Assembly (NCBI GenBank): GCA_964617565.1
Contig: CAZTYH010000035.1
Location: 1-30,103, forward strand
Direction of reading: 5' to 3'
Length of the DNA stretch: 30,103 bases
Origin: JAKJGV01 sp964617565
Lineage (GTDB): Bacteria > Verrucomicrobiota > Kiritimatiellia > CAIQIC01 > JAGNIJ01
Shown here: piece after piece, positions 15,173 through 23,111 of the stretch
How positions within the stretch are numbered: the stretch's first letter is position 1
How the letters are laid out: each line of letters begins with the position of its first letter
Translations under genes and position numbers: made by a program
Notes under the pieces: model-generated
What the model saw: only the letters and a program-made list of their open reading frames with translations
The model's database searches: none
What the model was told of the DNA's origin: nothing

Positions 15173-17218
15173 ATGGCTTGTTGTCGAACGGCCACCCGTG
15201 CCGCTCAAATGCTCTGGCTTGCGCTGGCGATTGCCGCAATACCTGGATGCGCCGTTCAGGAAGCGCAGCGCGTTTCATCAACATCCGATTCACTGTTCGA
15301 GTACGAGGCAATCTACGACGGCGAACCGTTGATTCATCGCTTCATGAGAGGCGAGGCCTTGCCGGAACCTGCTTTCACGCTGATGCAGCCGGGAGTTGAA
15401 GCGCCGGTTGATTATGCCCGGTTCGGTGTGTTTCGCAGCACGGGGACCCCTGATTACCAGTACACCATCAAGAATCATCAGGGGCTCAAGGCCGCAGTCG
15501 GGGAGGGGATTTATCCCAACCAGGACGCCATCCTTGAAAATCCTGTATATCGCGAACTGCAGAAATCCGGGCTCATGAGCACGCGGCACTGGGACGCCAT
15601 GAAGCTGCCGGATCCGCGCGCCGCCTTTTTTATATGGGCGGAAGCGCAGGAAGAAGAAGGGGTGAAGGCGTTTTTTACGGCGAATGCGCTGGAGCGGGCC
15701 GGCCTGATCATGCATGCGATAAAAGCGTATCACGCCGTCATTGTGCACTTCCCGAAATCCGCCTGCTGGAGCGCGGATGGGAAATTTGTCTGGTATGTGG
15801 CGCCGGCTGCGGTGGCCAATATTCAGCGGTTGTGCAATCAATATCCGGCCCTGGGCTGGCGCTATGAAGATGGATTTGTGCGGGTGATAAACGGTGAGGA
15901 TACCAAACTTGAAAACGACATTGTGATCGTCCGTCCCGGCCGATTTGTAAGCCGCAGCGTCAAACAGCGAATCGGGGAATTGCCCGATTTGAGCTCGATG
16001 GAGATTGTTGAACGGCGCGGGGCCGGACGTGTGCAGGCCGTTAAATATTCCAATGGGCACTGGCAACTTCTCGTGGATGGCCGGCTCTTCATGGTCAGGG
16101 GCATAAGCTATTCGCCGACGGAAATCGGATACAGCCCTTCCAACGATTCCGAATTTCACAGCCGGTGGCAGTTTACAGACAATAATGAGAACGGGTTGAT
16201 AGATGCGCCGTACGAGGCATGGGTGGATAGGAACGGAAACGGAATCCAGGATCCGCATGAACCGGCGGTCGGTGATTTTCAACTTTTGAACGACATGGGA
16301 TGCAATGCGATCCGCTTTTTCATTCCCACGAAAAACAATGAATACGATCCGTCTTTTATCAACAAGCCGCTTTTCCGGGATCTCTATGAGCGATTCGGAA
16401 TTTCCGTGATTGCCAGCGATTTTCTCGGCGCATACACCGTCGGTTCCGGCGCAAGCTGGAAGGACGGGACCGATTACACGAATCCGGAACAGCGGGCCCG
16501 CATGAAAGAGGTTGTCCGGCAGAAAGTGTTGGACCTCAAGGATGAGCCGTGGGTGTTGATGTGGCTGCTTGGCAACGAAAACAATATGCGCGGGGATCAC
16601 AAGGGCGTGAACGCCACGCGGACGAATGCCTCCGCGCATCCGCGCGAGTATGCGGAATTCGTGAACGAAGTGGCGCAGATGATTCACGAATTGGATCCGG
16701 ACCGATTGGTGGCGATCGGAAACCTGGAAACCGGGCTCGGCGAGTTCTATGCGAAACATGCGCCGGAAGTGGATGTTTTCGGGATCAATGCCTATCGAGG
16801 CGCCAATGGATTCGGCGCCTTGTGGCGCGAAGCACGCGCCCAGTTTGACAGGCCGGTATTGATCGTGGAATACGGATGCGATGCCTATGCGGAGGGCAAG
16901 GGCCCTGACGAGGCCGCGCAAGCGGCGTATCATCTCGGATGTCTTCGGGATATTGTCCTGAACCAGGGGGGCGGCGAACTGGAAGGCAACTCGATCGGCG
17001 GCGTAATTTTTGCCTGCGTGGACGAGTGGTGGAAGGCAGGCGGAGATCCGCGAACACAGGAAACTAATTCATCGTGGGCGGGTCCCATGCCGGACGGTTT
17101 AGCGCATGAGGAATGGTTCGGAATTGTCGGCCAGGGCAGAGGGAATAACAGTCCGTTCGAGCGATACCTGCGCGAGGCTTACCATCTATACCGTCATTAC
17201 TGGTCGAGCGGTTGGTGA
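15173..17218 (+). CDS. Lipoprotein with clan GH-A glycoside hydrolase domain and calcium-loop insert
   Basis: The 681-residue protein begins at an ATG with GGAGAG seven bases upstream. Residues 1-26 form a signal peptide ending in IPGC; the proline is atypical but Cys26 should be lipidated. A helical N-terminal region (about 110-240) looks repeat-like. From about residue 300 a GH2-like TIM barrel begins with LLVDGRLFMVRGISYSP and MGCNAIRFF. The likely acid/base is Glu469 in WLLGNENN and the likely nucleophile Glu566 in VEYGCDAYAEG; the spacing of 97 residues suits clan GH-A. Between barrel strands, residues 336-363 carry two calcium-loop motifs, DNNENGLID and DRNGNGIQDPHE. It probably acts on a beta-linked polysaccharide at the cell surface or in the periplasm; substrate unknown. 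Its stop abuts the stop of the converging YhcH-like gene. Confidence 0.85.
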   Translation: MACCRTATRAAQMLWLALAIAAIPGCAVQEAQRVSSTSDSLFEYEAIYDGEPLIHRFMRGEALPEPAFTLMQPGVEAPVDYARFGVFRSTGTPDYQYTIKNHQGLKAAVGEGIYPNQDAILENPVYRELQKSGLMSTRHWDAMKLPDPRAAFFIWAEAQEEEGVKAFFTANALERAGLIMHAIKAYHAVIVHFPKSACWSADGKFVWYVAPAAVANIQRLCNQYPALGWRYEDGFVRVINGEDTKLENDIVIVRPGRFVSRSVKQRIGELPDLSSMEIVERRGAGRVQAVKYSNGHWQLLVDGRLFMVRGISYSPTEIGYSPSNDSEFHSRWQFTDNNENGLIDAPYEAWVDRNGNGIQDPHEPAVGDFQLLNDMGCNAIRFFIPTKNNEYDPSFINKPLFRDLYERFGISVIASDFLGAYTVGSGASWKDGTDYTNPEQRARMKEVVRQKVLDLKDEPWVLMWLLGNENNMRGDHKGVNATRTNASAHPREYAEFVNEVAQMIHELDPDRLVAIGNLETGLGEFYAKHAPEVDVFGINAYRGANGFGALWREARAQFDRPVLIVEYGCDAYAEGKGPDEAAQAAYHLGCLRDIVLNQGGGELEGNSIGGVIFACVDEWWKAGGDPRTQETNSSWAGPMPDGLAHEEWFGIVGQGRGNNSPFERYLREAYHLYRHYWSSGW

Positions 17219-17668
17219 TCAAATCACCGCAACTTTCAGAACGACTTTGTGCACCGGCCCTTTGCCTGCCAACGGTGCATGCGCGTCTTCCGGATAAAGA
17301 ATGGCGTAAGAGCCGCCGGGAACAGGCATCCAGAGATCCGGCTCGTCACCATAAAATTCAATGTCGCGATCTGGATCGTAAGCTTCCGTGGGAATGCGGC
17401 ACGAAGCAAGGTTTCGCCAGCCGATCAATTCTTCTCCGGCGACAACGTATTGAATGTCTATGAATCGCCGGTGCGCCTCAAGACGTGCCGCGGAGCGACC
17501 GCGCCCTTCATCATGGCTGACGATGGCAATGAGCTGGTCTTCGACCAGAGAGACACGGCCCGGCGGGTATTTGTCCAGGTCGGGCCGCCGGAGAAAATCG
17601 AAGGCTGCCCGGAAAAGAGGGTGCCTTTGCCCATGTTTATCTGCGTTGCTCAGCGTGTCGGTAATCAT
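17219..17668 (-). CDS. YhcH/YjgK/YiaL family protein
   Basis: The protein has 149 residues, the normal family length. It shows the conserved His/Asp/Gln block HRRFIDIQYVVAGEE near residue 67, GWRNL, an acidic FYGDEPD segment, and PEDAHAPL near 127 followed by KVVLKV. The fold is a cupin-like barrel with a metal site built by the conserved acidic and histidine residues. Members sit in sugar catabolism operons (sialate, 2,3-diketogulonate) and are presumed to handle sugar isomers, but no activity is firmly general; the E. coli TabA member affects biofilm. Here it lies between two glycosidase lipoproteins, which supports a carbohydrate role. GGGGA about eight bases before the ATG is the likely ribosome site. 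An interleaved palindrome 38 bases upstream may be its operator. Confidence 0.9.
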   Translation of the reverse strand: MITDTLSNADKHGQRHPLFRAAFDFLRRPDLDKYPPGRVSLVEDQLIAIVSHDEGRGRSAARLEAHRRFIDIQYVVAGEELIGWRNLASCRIPTEAYDPDRDIEFYGDEPDLWMPVPGGSYAILYPEDAHAPLAGKGPVHKVVLKVAVI

Positions 17669-17705
17669 AAAAAAGTCCCCAAAATCGCTTGACCCACTTA
17701 TAATA

Positions 17706-17725
17706 ACATACTAGTTATGTACTAG
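17706..17725. promoter_or_regulatory. Interleaved palindrome, possible operator of the YhcH-like gene
   Basis: Four consecutive five-base blocks read ACATA, CTAGT, TATGT, ACTAG. The first and third are reverse complements and so are the second and fourth, giving two overlapping dyads; TACTAG also recurs with an 11-base period (17709 and 17720). It begins 38 bases upstream of the YhcH-like start codon, next to the A+T-rich TATTAT (minus strand, 17700-17705) that could be its -10. CTAG-centred dyads are common operators of GntR-type sugar regulators; no regulator gene is nearby. Confidence 0.45.
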
Positions 17726-17755
17726 ATGGTTTTATGATTCGGTTCCCCCGAACCA

Positions 17756-17816
17756 GCGGCACGGGCCATGGGCGCTGTCCATCCCCTTCAGCCCCGGAAG
17801 CCCGTGTCGCATTTTT
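17756..17816 (+). terminator. Long-loop hairpin followed by a T tract
   Basis: GCGGCACGGGC (17756-17766) pairs with GCCCGTGTCGC (17800-17810) over 11 base pairs including one G-T wobble, and the right arm is followed by A and six Ts on the plus strand. The 33-base loop holds an inner pair, ATGG with CCAT. Read on the plus strand this is terminator-like, but the nearest plus-strand gene ends at 17218. A second small hairpin (GGTTC/GAACC, 17741-17754) precedes it. On the minus strand it follows the stop of the discoidin glycosidase gene but lacks a T tract there. Confidence 0.45.
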
Positions 17817-17828
17817 TCTCCAGCAGGC

Positions 17829-20800
17829 TTACGGCTGAAACTTGATATGCGCGGGCAGGCGGGTGAAGCGCAACAGCCCGTTATCCGTTTCGGACGGAAC
17901 GCCGTTAACCGTCACCTGCAATGACCGGAGCTCCTGTGGCACGGGAAGCACAAAACCTTTTGGAGGATTTACATCGCCCGCCGCCATGAAGACATAGCCT
18001 TCATCGGCGCGCTTCATTCGATAGGCGATCCGTCCGAACTGCGTCGGAAGATTCTCCACCGTCACACCCGTGTCGAGCCATGCCGGATCAATCCCCGCGG
18101 CGAGAACGAGCGCGTCGTCGTGCACGTAGGAGAAAATGGAACGAACGGCGTTAATGTAGTCGGAGCCGACCCACGTGTGAGGCATATCGCCGATGTAGGA
18201 AGGCGCTCTCGGGGTTGCATGCACTACTTCAGCCATGTGGTTCCAGTTATGAGGCCGCATGGAGTCCTTCATGAAATGCCGGAACATGGCAAGCGCACGG
18301 TCGCGCTGGCCGACACGAATGAACACGTCGGCATTCCGTGCTTCGTAGGGAGTGAAAGTGTCGGCTGTGCCTGCATGCCGCTTCGATATGCGGTCCTGGT
18401 ATCTATCGAACGTCTGCGCGAGGTAAGGCTGCGGCAGGTAGTCTGTTTCGTCGCATGCCATGATGGCGATGGAGGTGGAGGTAGGGTCTTCATCACCCAG
18501 CTCCGCGCATCCGGGAATATAGGCAATGTTATCGCGCTTGATTACCGCCATGATGGAAGACAGCAGGCATTCGCGCAGCTCTTTTTCTTCCGCGCGTATC
18601 CATGCGGCTGCCTCCGGATCGCCCATCTGCTCGGCCAGGTAGGCGCCGTCCTTCAATCCGCGCAGCATCCAGAAGTCGTCCCAATAACTATGCTTTGCCG
18701 GGAAGTAGCCTTCGTGGCTGTTGGAGGGCGGAAGAATGCCCCAGTATACGGTGTCCTTGTATTGGTCTGTGAGCCGGCGTCTGCGTATTTCGCGGCCATA
18801 TTCCAGGGCACGGAGGACGGCCGGATAAACGCTGCGAACGAGCGAGTCGTCCTGAGTGAAGTCGTAATACTGGCGAACGATGAAAACGAACTGACCCTGG
18901 CTGTCGAATTCATGCCCCTCACCACCATCCTTGTTCGGGTTGTAGCCGATGGGTTGGCCGTTTTCCATGATGATGTAGGGAACCCATCCGTCGTCGTTTA
19001 CAAACTGGCTGAAGTTTTCGATGAACGCCTTGACGGTGTCCGACTTACCCATGCGCAGGGCCGCGACGCCGGTCAGGGCTCCATCACGCATCCATGAATG
19101 ATTATAATTTCGGGATCCGGGCTTGTACCACGGCGCATCGCGATTGATCAGCACATAGCCGAGATTGCTCTTCATGGTCTGGATCAGTCGAGCCTCAGGG
19201 ATATCAATCACGACATCATCGAGAAGCTTCTCCCATGCGGCGACACTCTCACCCAATTTTTTCTCGAACGCGTCGGACGGGTCGGCTTGCCACGCAGGAC
19301 TGACCTCGAAACCCTCGTGCAGAGGATAGATCACCACAACGTCGCGTGCCTCGCCTGCGGGAACGAGAAGGTCATATTGAACGGCCACGCCGATCTTTCC
19401 TTCGGAATCCATCGCCCGCGCAATTTCGGGGAAGCGGCCCTGGTTGAGGTAATCGTTGATTTCCCCTTCGCCCAGGGATGAGACGCCCATCCGGGCCGGT
19501 GCGGTAGGCAGGAGCAGTCCGGTGCGCCCATTCATGCGAACCATCGGGGGCTCGGCGTTGGCAAAGCATTCAGCGAACTCGATGCGGCTCATGCCGCCGT
19601 GCTGCCAGACGGGATTCAGCTGGATCGGTCGCACGGCAAGAACGAGGCTGCCCTGCATCGGTGCATCGCCGGAGTTGCTCAAGCGATAGCGCACGGCAGT
19701 AAACGCAGCGCCGGGGCGCCCGAACGAAAGAGCTGCAATATTCATGCTCCAGTCTTTTGCGGTCCAGTCCACGGACGGAAGCGGCAGGTAGTTTTTAACG
19801 AGGGATTGCGAAAGCTCAACGTTTGCCCATGAGACGATATCGTTATTCACAAGAACGAAGGGCTGGACAGAGAACGCACCCTTGAATGGTTCAAACGTGC
19901 CGGTCTCGCCGAGCAGGCTTTCCTGGCTGTCTTCCGGCAAGCCCACGACGGTCCAGAATTCCTGCTGGCGGGTAAGCCACATGGGGTAACGCCCCTTCTC
20001 GGCATCACGCGCACGCGCCTGGTATTCGCGCAACGGGGTGGCCTGCTCTTCGCCGCTTTTCAGCTCAACGCGCGCCAGTTCGTATCCATCGCCCGCACTG
20101 CTTGTCCGGCAGAAAATTCGCAGGTGCTGCGCTTTGACGCCGGAGAAGAAAACGTAATCTTTTTCCCCGTTGCCGAACGACTCGTGAAACGCGCGCGTCC
20201 ATGTTTCGCCGTCATCCGACCATTCGACGTCGTACGACACCGCGTATTTCGCTCTCCACAGAAGCTCGACACCGCCGATGTGCATTTCCTGCGGAAGCTG
20301 GATAGCCAACCACTGCTCTCCATTTCCGGCGGATTCCCAGGACGTGTTGGGAAGTCCGTCCACGGCCAGCTCCGGTCCGCGTCCTGAGGCTGAAGAACTG
20401 GCGGAAGCCTGGATGGCCATGCCGTCGCCGAAAAATTCGATCTCCCAAATGGAATTGCCCCACCCTGTGCCGCGTTGATTACAGACAATGCGCAAAAACC
20501 TTGTTTGGACCGGCGCGAAGAAAAGGATATCGGTTTGTCCGTCACCCTCATCCACAACATAGATCGTGCGCCATTTTTTTCCGTCGTCCGACACGGCGAT
20601 CTCGTACTTCTCGGTAAACGCGGTTTCCCAGGAAATCTTCATACCGGTCAGCGTCCGCGATTTCTCGAACTCGACCTGCCACCATTCGCTATCACCGAAA
20701 TTACTACTCCAACGCGTGCCCATATCGCCATCCACTGCGAAAAGAGGCGCGTAGTCGCCGGTTCCGGATGAAGCAGTCGTTTTCATTCGCGGCGGCGCCG

Positions 20801-21341
20801 GAACATTGAAGTCCACTTCAAAGATGGAGAACCCCCACTCGGTTCCGCGGCGCTCGCACTCAATGCGAACAAAACGCGCGGGACGAGCATCGAACTGAAG
20901 CAGCCTGGCTCCGGCCCGCCCTTTCTGTTCGTCGAGAATCGTATCCCAGGTTTCGCCGTCCGAGGAAACAAGGACCTTGTATGCCGCGGCGAATGCGTCT
21001 TCCCAGTGAACGACAATATTGCAAAGTGTTTGTATCTGCCCGAAATCCACCTGCCACCATTGATCGTTGCTGAATTCGCTCGACCACCTGGTGCTCATGT
21101 CCTGGTCCATGGCCAAGTCAGGCGTTAATCCCTTCTCGACGGATGACGCCGTTGCGATCCAGGAACCATCATCCTCGAGACGCGTCAGCGCCGGCCCCTC
21201 TTCCTCAACCACAACCGAAGCCAGATCCGATTTTTGCCCTACAGGCTTTTCAATTTCCATCTTTCGCTTACAACCAACAAGGCAAGTGCAAGCGCTCACA
21301 AAAACACAAAGCACAAATATTAACCGAGTAATCTTTTTCAT
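17829..21341 (-). CDS. Lipoprotein with three discoidin (F5/8 type C) domains and a six-hairpin glycosidase domain
   Basis: The product has 1170 residues from the ATG at 21339-21341, which has GGAGG at ideal spacing; an ATG 21 codons upstream has no such site. The signal peptide ends in a good lipobox, LVGC (Cys24). Three discoidin domains follow at about 60-178, 186-304 and 308-428, each with the TRWSS/TSWES, QWWQVDF-like and LRI.C features of sugar-binding F5/8C modules. Residues 440-700 appear to be a beta-sandwich linker domain. From about 715 to 1075 an (alpha/alpha)6-type catalytic domain carries NHSWMRDGALTG (747-758), a helix-rich YYDFTQDDSLV segment and NSHEGYFPAKHSYWDDFW. The C-terminus is another small beta domain. 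It resembles glucoamylase/debranching-like six-hairpin enzymes, but the GH family and substrate are not clear. It should be a surface or periplasmic polysaccharide-degrading enzyme. Confidence 0.88.
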   Translation of the reverse strand: MKKITRLIFVLCVFVSACTCLVGCKRKMEIEKPVGQKSDLASVVVEEEGPALTRLEDDGSWIATASSVEKGLTPDLAMDQDMSTRWSSEFSNDQWWQVDFGQIQTLCNIVVHWEDAFAAAYKVLVSSDGETWDTILDEQKGRAGARLLQFDARPARFVRIECERRGTEWGFSIFEVDFNVPAPPRMKTTASSGTGDYAPLFAVDGDMGTRWSSNFGDSEWWQVEFEKSRTLTGMKISWETAFTEKYEIAVSDDGKKWRTIYVVDEGDGQTDILFFAPVQTRFLRIVCNQRGTGWGNSIWEIEFFGDGMAIQASASSSASGRGPELAVDGLPNTSWESAGNGEQWLAIQLPQEMHIGGVELLWRAKYAVSYDVEWSDDGETWTRAFHESFGNGEKDYVFFSGVKAQHLRIFCRTSSAGDGYELARVELKSGEEQATPLREYQARARDAEKGRYPMWLTRQQEFWTVVGLPEDSQESLLGETGTFEPFKGAFSVQPFVLVNNDIVSWANVELSQSLVKNYLPLPSVDWTAKDWSMNIAALSFGRPGAAFTAVRYRLSNSGDAPMQGSLVLAVRPIQLNPVWQHGGMSRIEFAECFANAEPPMVRMNGRTGLLLPTAPARMGVSSLGEGEINDYLNQGRFPEIARAMDSEGKIGVAVQYDLLVPAGEARDVVVIYPLHEGFEVSPAWQADPSDAFEKKLGESVAAWEKLLDDVVIDIPEARLIQTMKSNLGYVLINRDAPWYKPGSRNYNHSWMRDGALTGVAALRMGKSDTVKAFIENFSQFVNDDGWVPYIIMENGQPIGYNPNKDGGEGHEFDSQGQFVFIVRQYYDFTQDDSLVRSVYPAVLRALEYGREIRRRRLTDQYKDTVYWGILPPSNSHEGYFPAKHSYWDDFWMLRGLKDGAYLAEQMGDPEAAAWIRAEEKELRECLLSSIMAVIKRDNIAYIPGCAELGDEDPTSTSIAIMACDETDYLPQPYLAQTFDRYQDRISKRHAGTADTFTPYEARNADVFIRVGQRDRALAMFRHFMKDSMRPHNWNHMAEVVHATPRAPSYIGDMPHTWVGSDYINAVRSIFSYVHDDALVLAAGIDPAWLDTGVTVENLPTQFGRIAYRMKRADEGYVFMAAGDVNPPKGFVLPVPQELRSLQVTVNGVPSETDNGLLRFTRLPAHIKFQP

Positions 21342-21380
21342 TGTACGCCTCCGGTGTGTATTAACCTGTGTGATATTCTT

Positions 21381-21409
21381 ATAATGCTTAAGCCTGTTTT
21401 TCATTGCAA
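21381..21409 (-). promoter_or_regulatory. Candidate promoter of the discoidin glycosidase gene
   Basis: On the minus strand TTGCAA (21404-21409) and CATTAT (21381-21386) are 17 bases apart, about 40 bases before the start codon at 21341. Both hexamers match consensus at four of six positions. The surrounding 21342-21456 is A+T-rich compared with the coding DNA, as expected for a promoter region. Confidence 0.38.
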
Positions 21410-21456
21410 CAGCTAAAAAATGGTCTGTTCATGAGGGGCATTGGTCTTAAACGGCA

Positions 21457-22053
21457 TTAATCCTCTCCGCGTTCAAGTGCCTGAAGGAAGCTGACACCTG
21501 GAGACCACTCACCCGAACGAAGGCCTGCCGGCTCACATATTGTACCCTTCTGGTGGTCGGACAAGGATATTTTAGGGTTTATGTATTCTCGGCCTAGATC
21601 TTTCATTGTTTTTGACAAAGAAGTAACAGGAAGTGCCGCGCATATTTGTATGTCACCATCGGAAAGCCGCTCGGAATAAAGCTGTAGATCCTCAGGTATC
21701 GAGGTGTTTCTTCTGAATCCTGGAGGAACAATCATGTGGGCAATGCCGCATATGTTCGCTCCGTCTTCGTGAAGCAATAGCGCTGTTTCCCTACAGAAAA
21801 CGCCTTGAGGAGTCCCATCTTTTCCCCTGGACCAAAGCAGAAGAACAAACAATCTCGACCACTTTGGCCTCGGGATCTGTGTTAAGCGATAGATTCCGCG
21901 ACCCGCACGCTCCCAGTCACCTTTGTTCAGATGATACCCGTGAACACTGTCCGCATACCCCACGGAAACAGCCTGCGCCGCTGTAAAGAAACCACCTTGG
22001 CCTGAAGCAAGATCGCACAGTCTGCGCGCCAGATCCTTTGTTGATGTACCCAT
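21457..22053 (-). CDS. AbiEi-type antitoxin-like transcriptional regulator, no toxin partner
   Basis: The protein has 198 residues. Its N-terminus (LASGQGGFFTAAQAV, GYHLNKGDWERAG, GIYRL) is the winged-helix antitoxin domain typical of AbiEi and related type IV toxin-antitoxin regulators. The middle part (FCRETALLLHEDG, then MIVPPGFRR) matches the AbiEi C-terminal fold, where an R-x-T/S-A-L-LH block precedes short strands. In AbiE systems this protein represses its own promoter and counteracts the nucleotidyltransferase toxin AbiEii encoded just downstream. Here no AbiEii gene follows: 21342-21456 is intergenic and the next gene is the glycosidase. Base composition is visibly more A+T-rich than the neighbours and codon use differs, suggesting transfer. 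The C-terminal 40 residues are not recognised. An inverted repeat lies just upstream of the start. Confidence 0.78.
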   Translation of the reverse strand: MGTSTKDLARRLCDLASGQGGFFTAAQAVSVGYADSVHGYHLNKGDWERAGRGIYRLTQIPRPKWSRLFVLLLWSRGKDGTPQGVFCRETALLLHEDGANICGIAHMIVPPGFRRNTSIPEDLQLYSERLSDGDIQICAALPVTSLSKTMKDLGREYINPKISLSDHQKGTICEPAGLRSGEWSPGVSFLQALERGED

Positions 22054-22070
22054 TAAACCCTCAAATATGC

Positions 22071-22129
22071 ATATAACCTAAAATATTAGCCTTAAGCCGC
22101 TGGGGCAAGCGCAAAATATTAGGATATAT
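22071..22129. repeat. Inverted and direct repeats upstream of the AbiEi-like gene
   Basis: The 17 bases at 22071-22087 match the reverse complement of 22113-22129 at 14 positions, with a 25-base spacer. In addition AAAATATTAG occurs exactly twice in the same direction (22080-22089 and 22113-22122). The element begins 18 bases before the start codon of the AbiEi-like gene. AbiEi antitoxins are known to bind inverted repeats in their own promoters, so this is a likely autoregulatory operator. Confidence 0.55.
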
Positions 22130-22224
22130 GTTTTTTGGGTTATGGTTTAAAGGCCTGCTTTAATAGGAGAAAAGGGAAGCATGCATTGACGGGAAGGGGG
22201 GCTGCCTGCAAGAATCCGCACACA

Positions 22225-22740
22225 ATGAATCAGTTTAAGGAAAGAAAGCTTTCGATAGGGTGGATTGCGGGGGGCTTGTTTCTTCTCCTTGTCTCGGGTG
22301 GAGCGAGCGAGGGGGCGTTGTTTCTCGATGTTGGGGAGGATGATGTTCCTGCGGAGTTCGGTTTTGGGTGGGACAGGTTTGAGCGGAACAACGAGCGGAG
22401 TTTTGCATGGGTCAGGCACCACATGGAGGCAGATGTTTGGATTGATTACGACTCAGCGGCGGCGGCGAAATTCGAGATTCTTGCCGCGGCGTACTACCAG
22501 CCACGCCGCCGGCAGTCTTTGGGGCTATATGTGAACGACCGGTTTATCGCCGAGTGGGAATTTCAGCACGTGGAGGAGTGGTTGTTTGAGAAGTTCAACG
22601 GTGTAATCCCCGCGGGCGTGTTGAAGTCCGGGCGGAACCGGATCACGTTACGCATGGGCTACACGGGATGGCGTGGCTATGCCGTGGCGGTGGATTGGAT
22701 GAAGATTGAGCCTGGTCCTACTGTTTCTGAATCGCGCTGA
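22225..22740 (+). CDS. Small secreted beta-sandwich protein, unknown function
   Basis: I do not recognise a named family. From the ATG at 22225 the protein has 171 residues with a Sec signal peptide (hydrophobic GGLFLLLVSGGASEGA, about residues 15-31). No good ribosome site precedes this ATG; a purine run at 22194-22201 is too far away, so an earlier non-ATG start is possible, though the signal peptide argues for 22225. The mature part is one all-beta domain with aromatic-rich strands (FGFGWDRFERNNERSF, LGLYVNDRFIAEWEF, RITLRMGYTGWRGYAV), similar in style to jelly-roll carbohydrate-binding modules. The C-terminus overlaps the converging lipoprotein gene by 23 bases. Binding of a glycan or another surface ligand is only a guess from the fold. 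Confidence 0.68.
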   Translation: MNQFKERKLSIGWIAGGLFLLLVSGGASEGALFLDVGEDDVPAEFGFGWDRFERNNERSFAWVRHHMEADVWIDYDSAAAAKFEILAAAYYQPRRRQSLGLYVNDRFIAEWEFQHVEEWLFEKFNGVIPAGVLKSGRNRITLRMGYTGWRGYAVAVDWMKIEPGPTVSESR

Positions 22741-23062
22741 CGAGAACCCGATCTCCGGAAATAGACAAGAGGGTGAGGTTGTAAACGCGCGTTCGGGCTG
22801 TGAGCCGCAAATTTTCACCGACGTTGCAGATTTGTCCATTGATGGAAACGACATATTGGGTGCCCTTGGTAAGCACACCATCCACGCGCAGCAGGTCTTT
22901 AAGAATCACCTCATCCTCCGGCTCAACGCCTTCGAAGACAACCACGGTTTGTTGAACGGACGGCTCCTGTTGCTGCGCGCCTCCCGTGCCTTTTTTACAG
23001 CCGGAAAGAACAGGGATTGTCAGCGCGAGCAGGACCAGTCGGCAAATCGGCGCGATTTTCAT
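22718..23062 (-). CDS. Small lipoprotein with PilP/GspC-like C-terminal motif
   Basis: The 114-residue product starts at the ATG at 23060-23062, with GGAG about nine bases upstream. An upstream ATG at 23143 would add residues before the signal peptide and is rejected. The signal peptide ends in a textbook lipobox, LSGC (Cys22), followed by the polar KKGTGGAQQQ linker. The C-terminal half (VDGVLTKGTQYVVSINGQI, then GENLRLTARTRVYNLTLLSI) follows the pattern of the small barrel of type IV pilus PilP and type II secretion GspC, where an INGQ-like turn and a GD/GE-x-L strand recur. The resemblance is short, and no pilus or secretion genes are near, so I treat it as a fold hint. The 3' end overlaps the converging secreted protein gene. 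Confidence 0.72.
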   Translation of the reverse strand: MKIAPICRLVLLALTIPVLSGCKKGTGGAQQQEPSVQQTVVVFEGVEPEDEVILKDLLRVDGVLTKGTQYVVSINGQICNVGENLRLTARTRVYNLTLLSISGDRVLVSAIQKQ

Positions 23063-23111
23063 GATAATTTCTCCGGATTCCTTTTCATTCACAGGGAACC
23101 GCTTGCGGGTT

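Noticed and set aside
15290..16933. 547-codon minus-strand frame over the GH-A lipoprotein
   Set aside because: The plus strand has lipobox, barrel motifs and both catalytic glutamates; the antisense frame has none.
21342..21456. AbiEii toxin gene next to the AbiEi-like regulator
   Set aside because: Only 115 bases separate the regulator from the glycosidase start, with no open frame of useful size.
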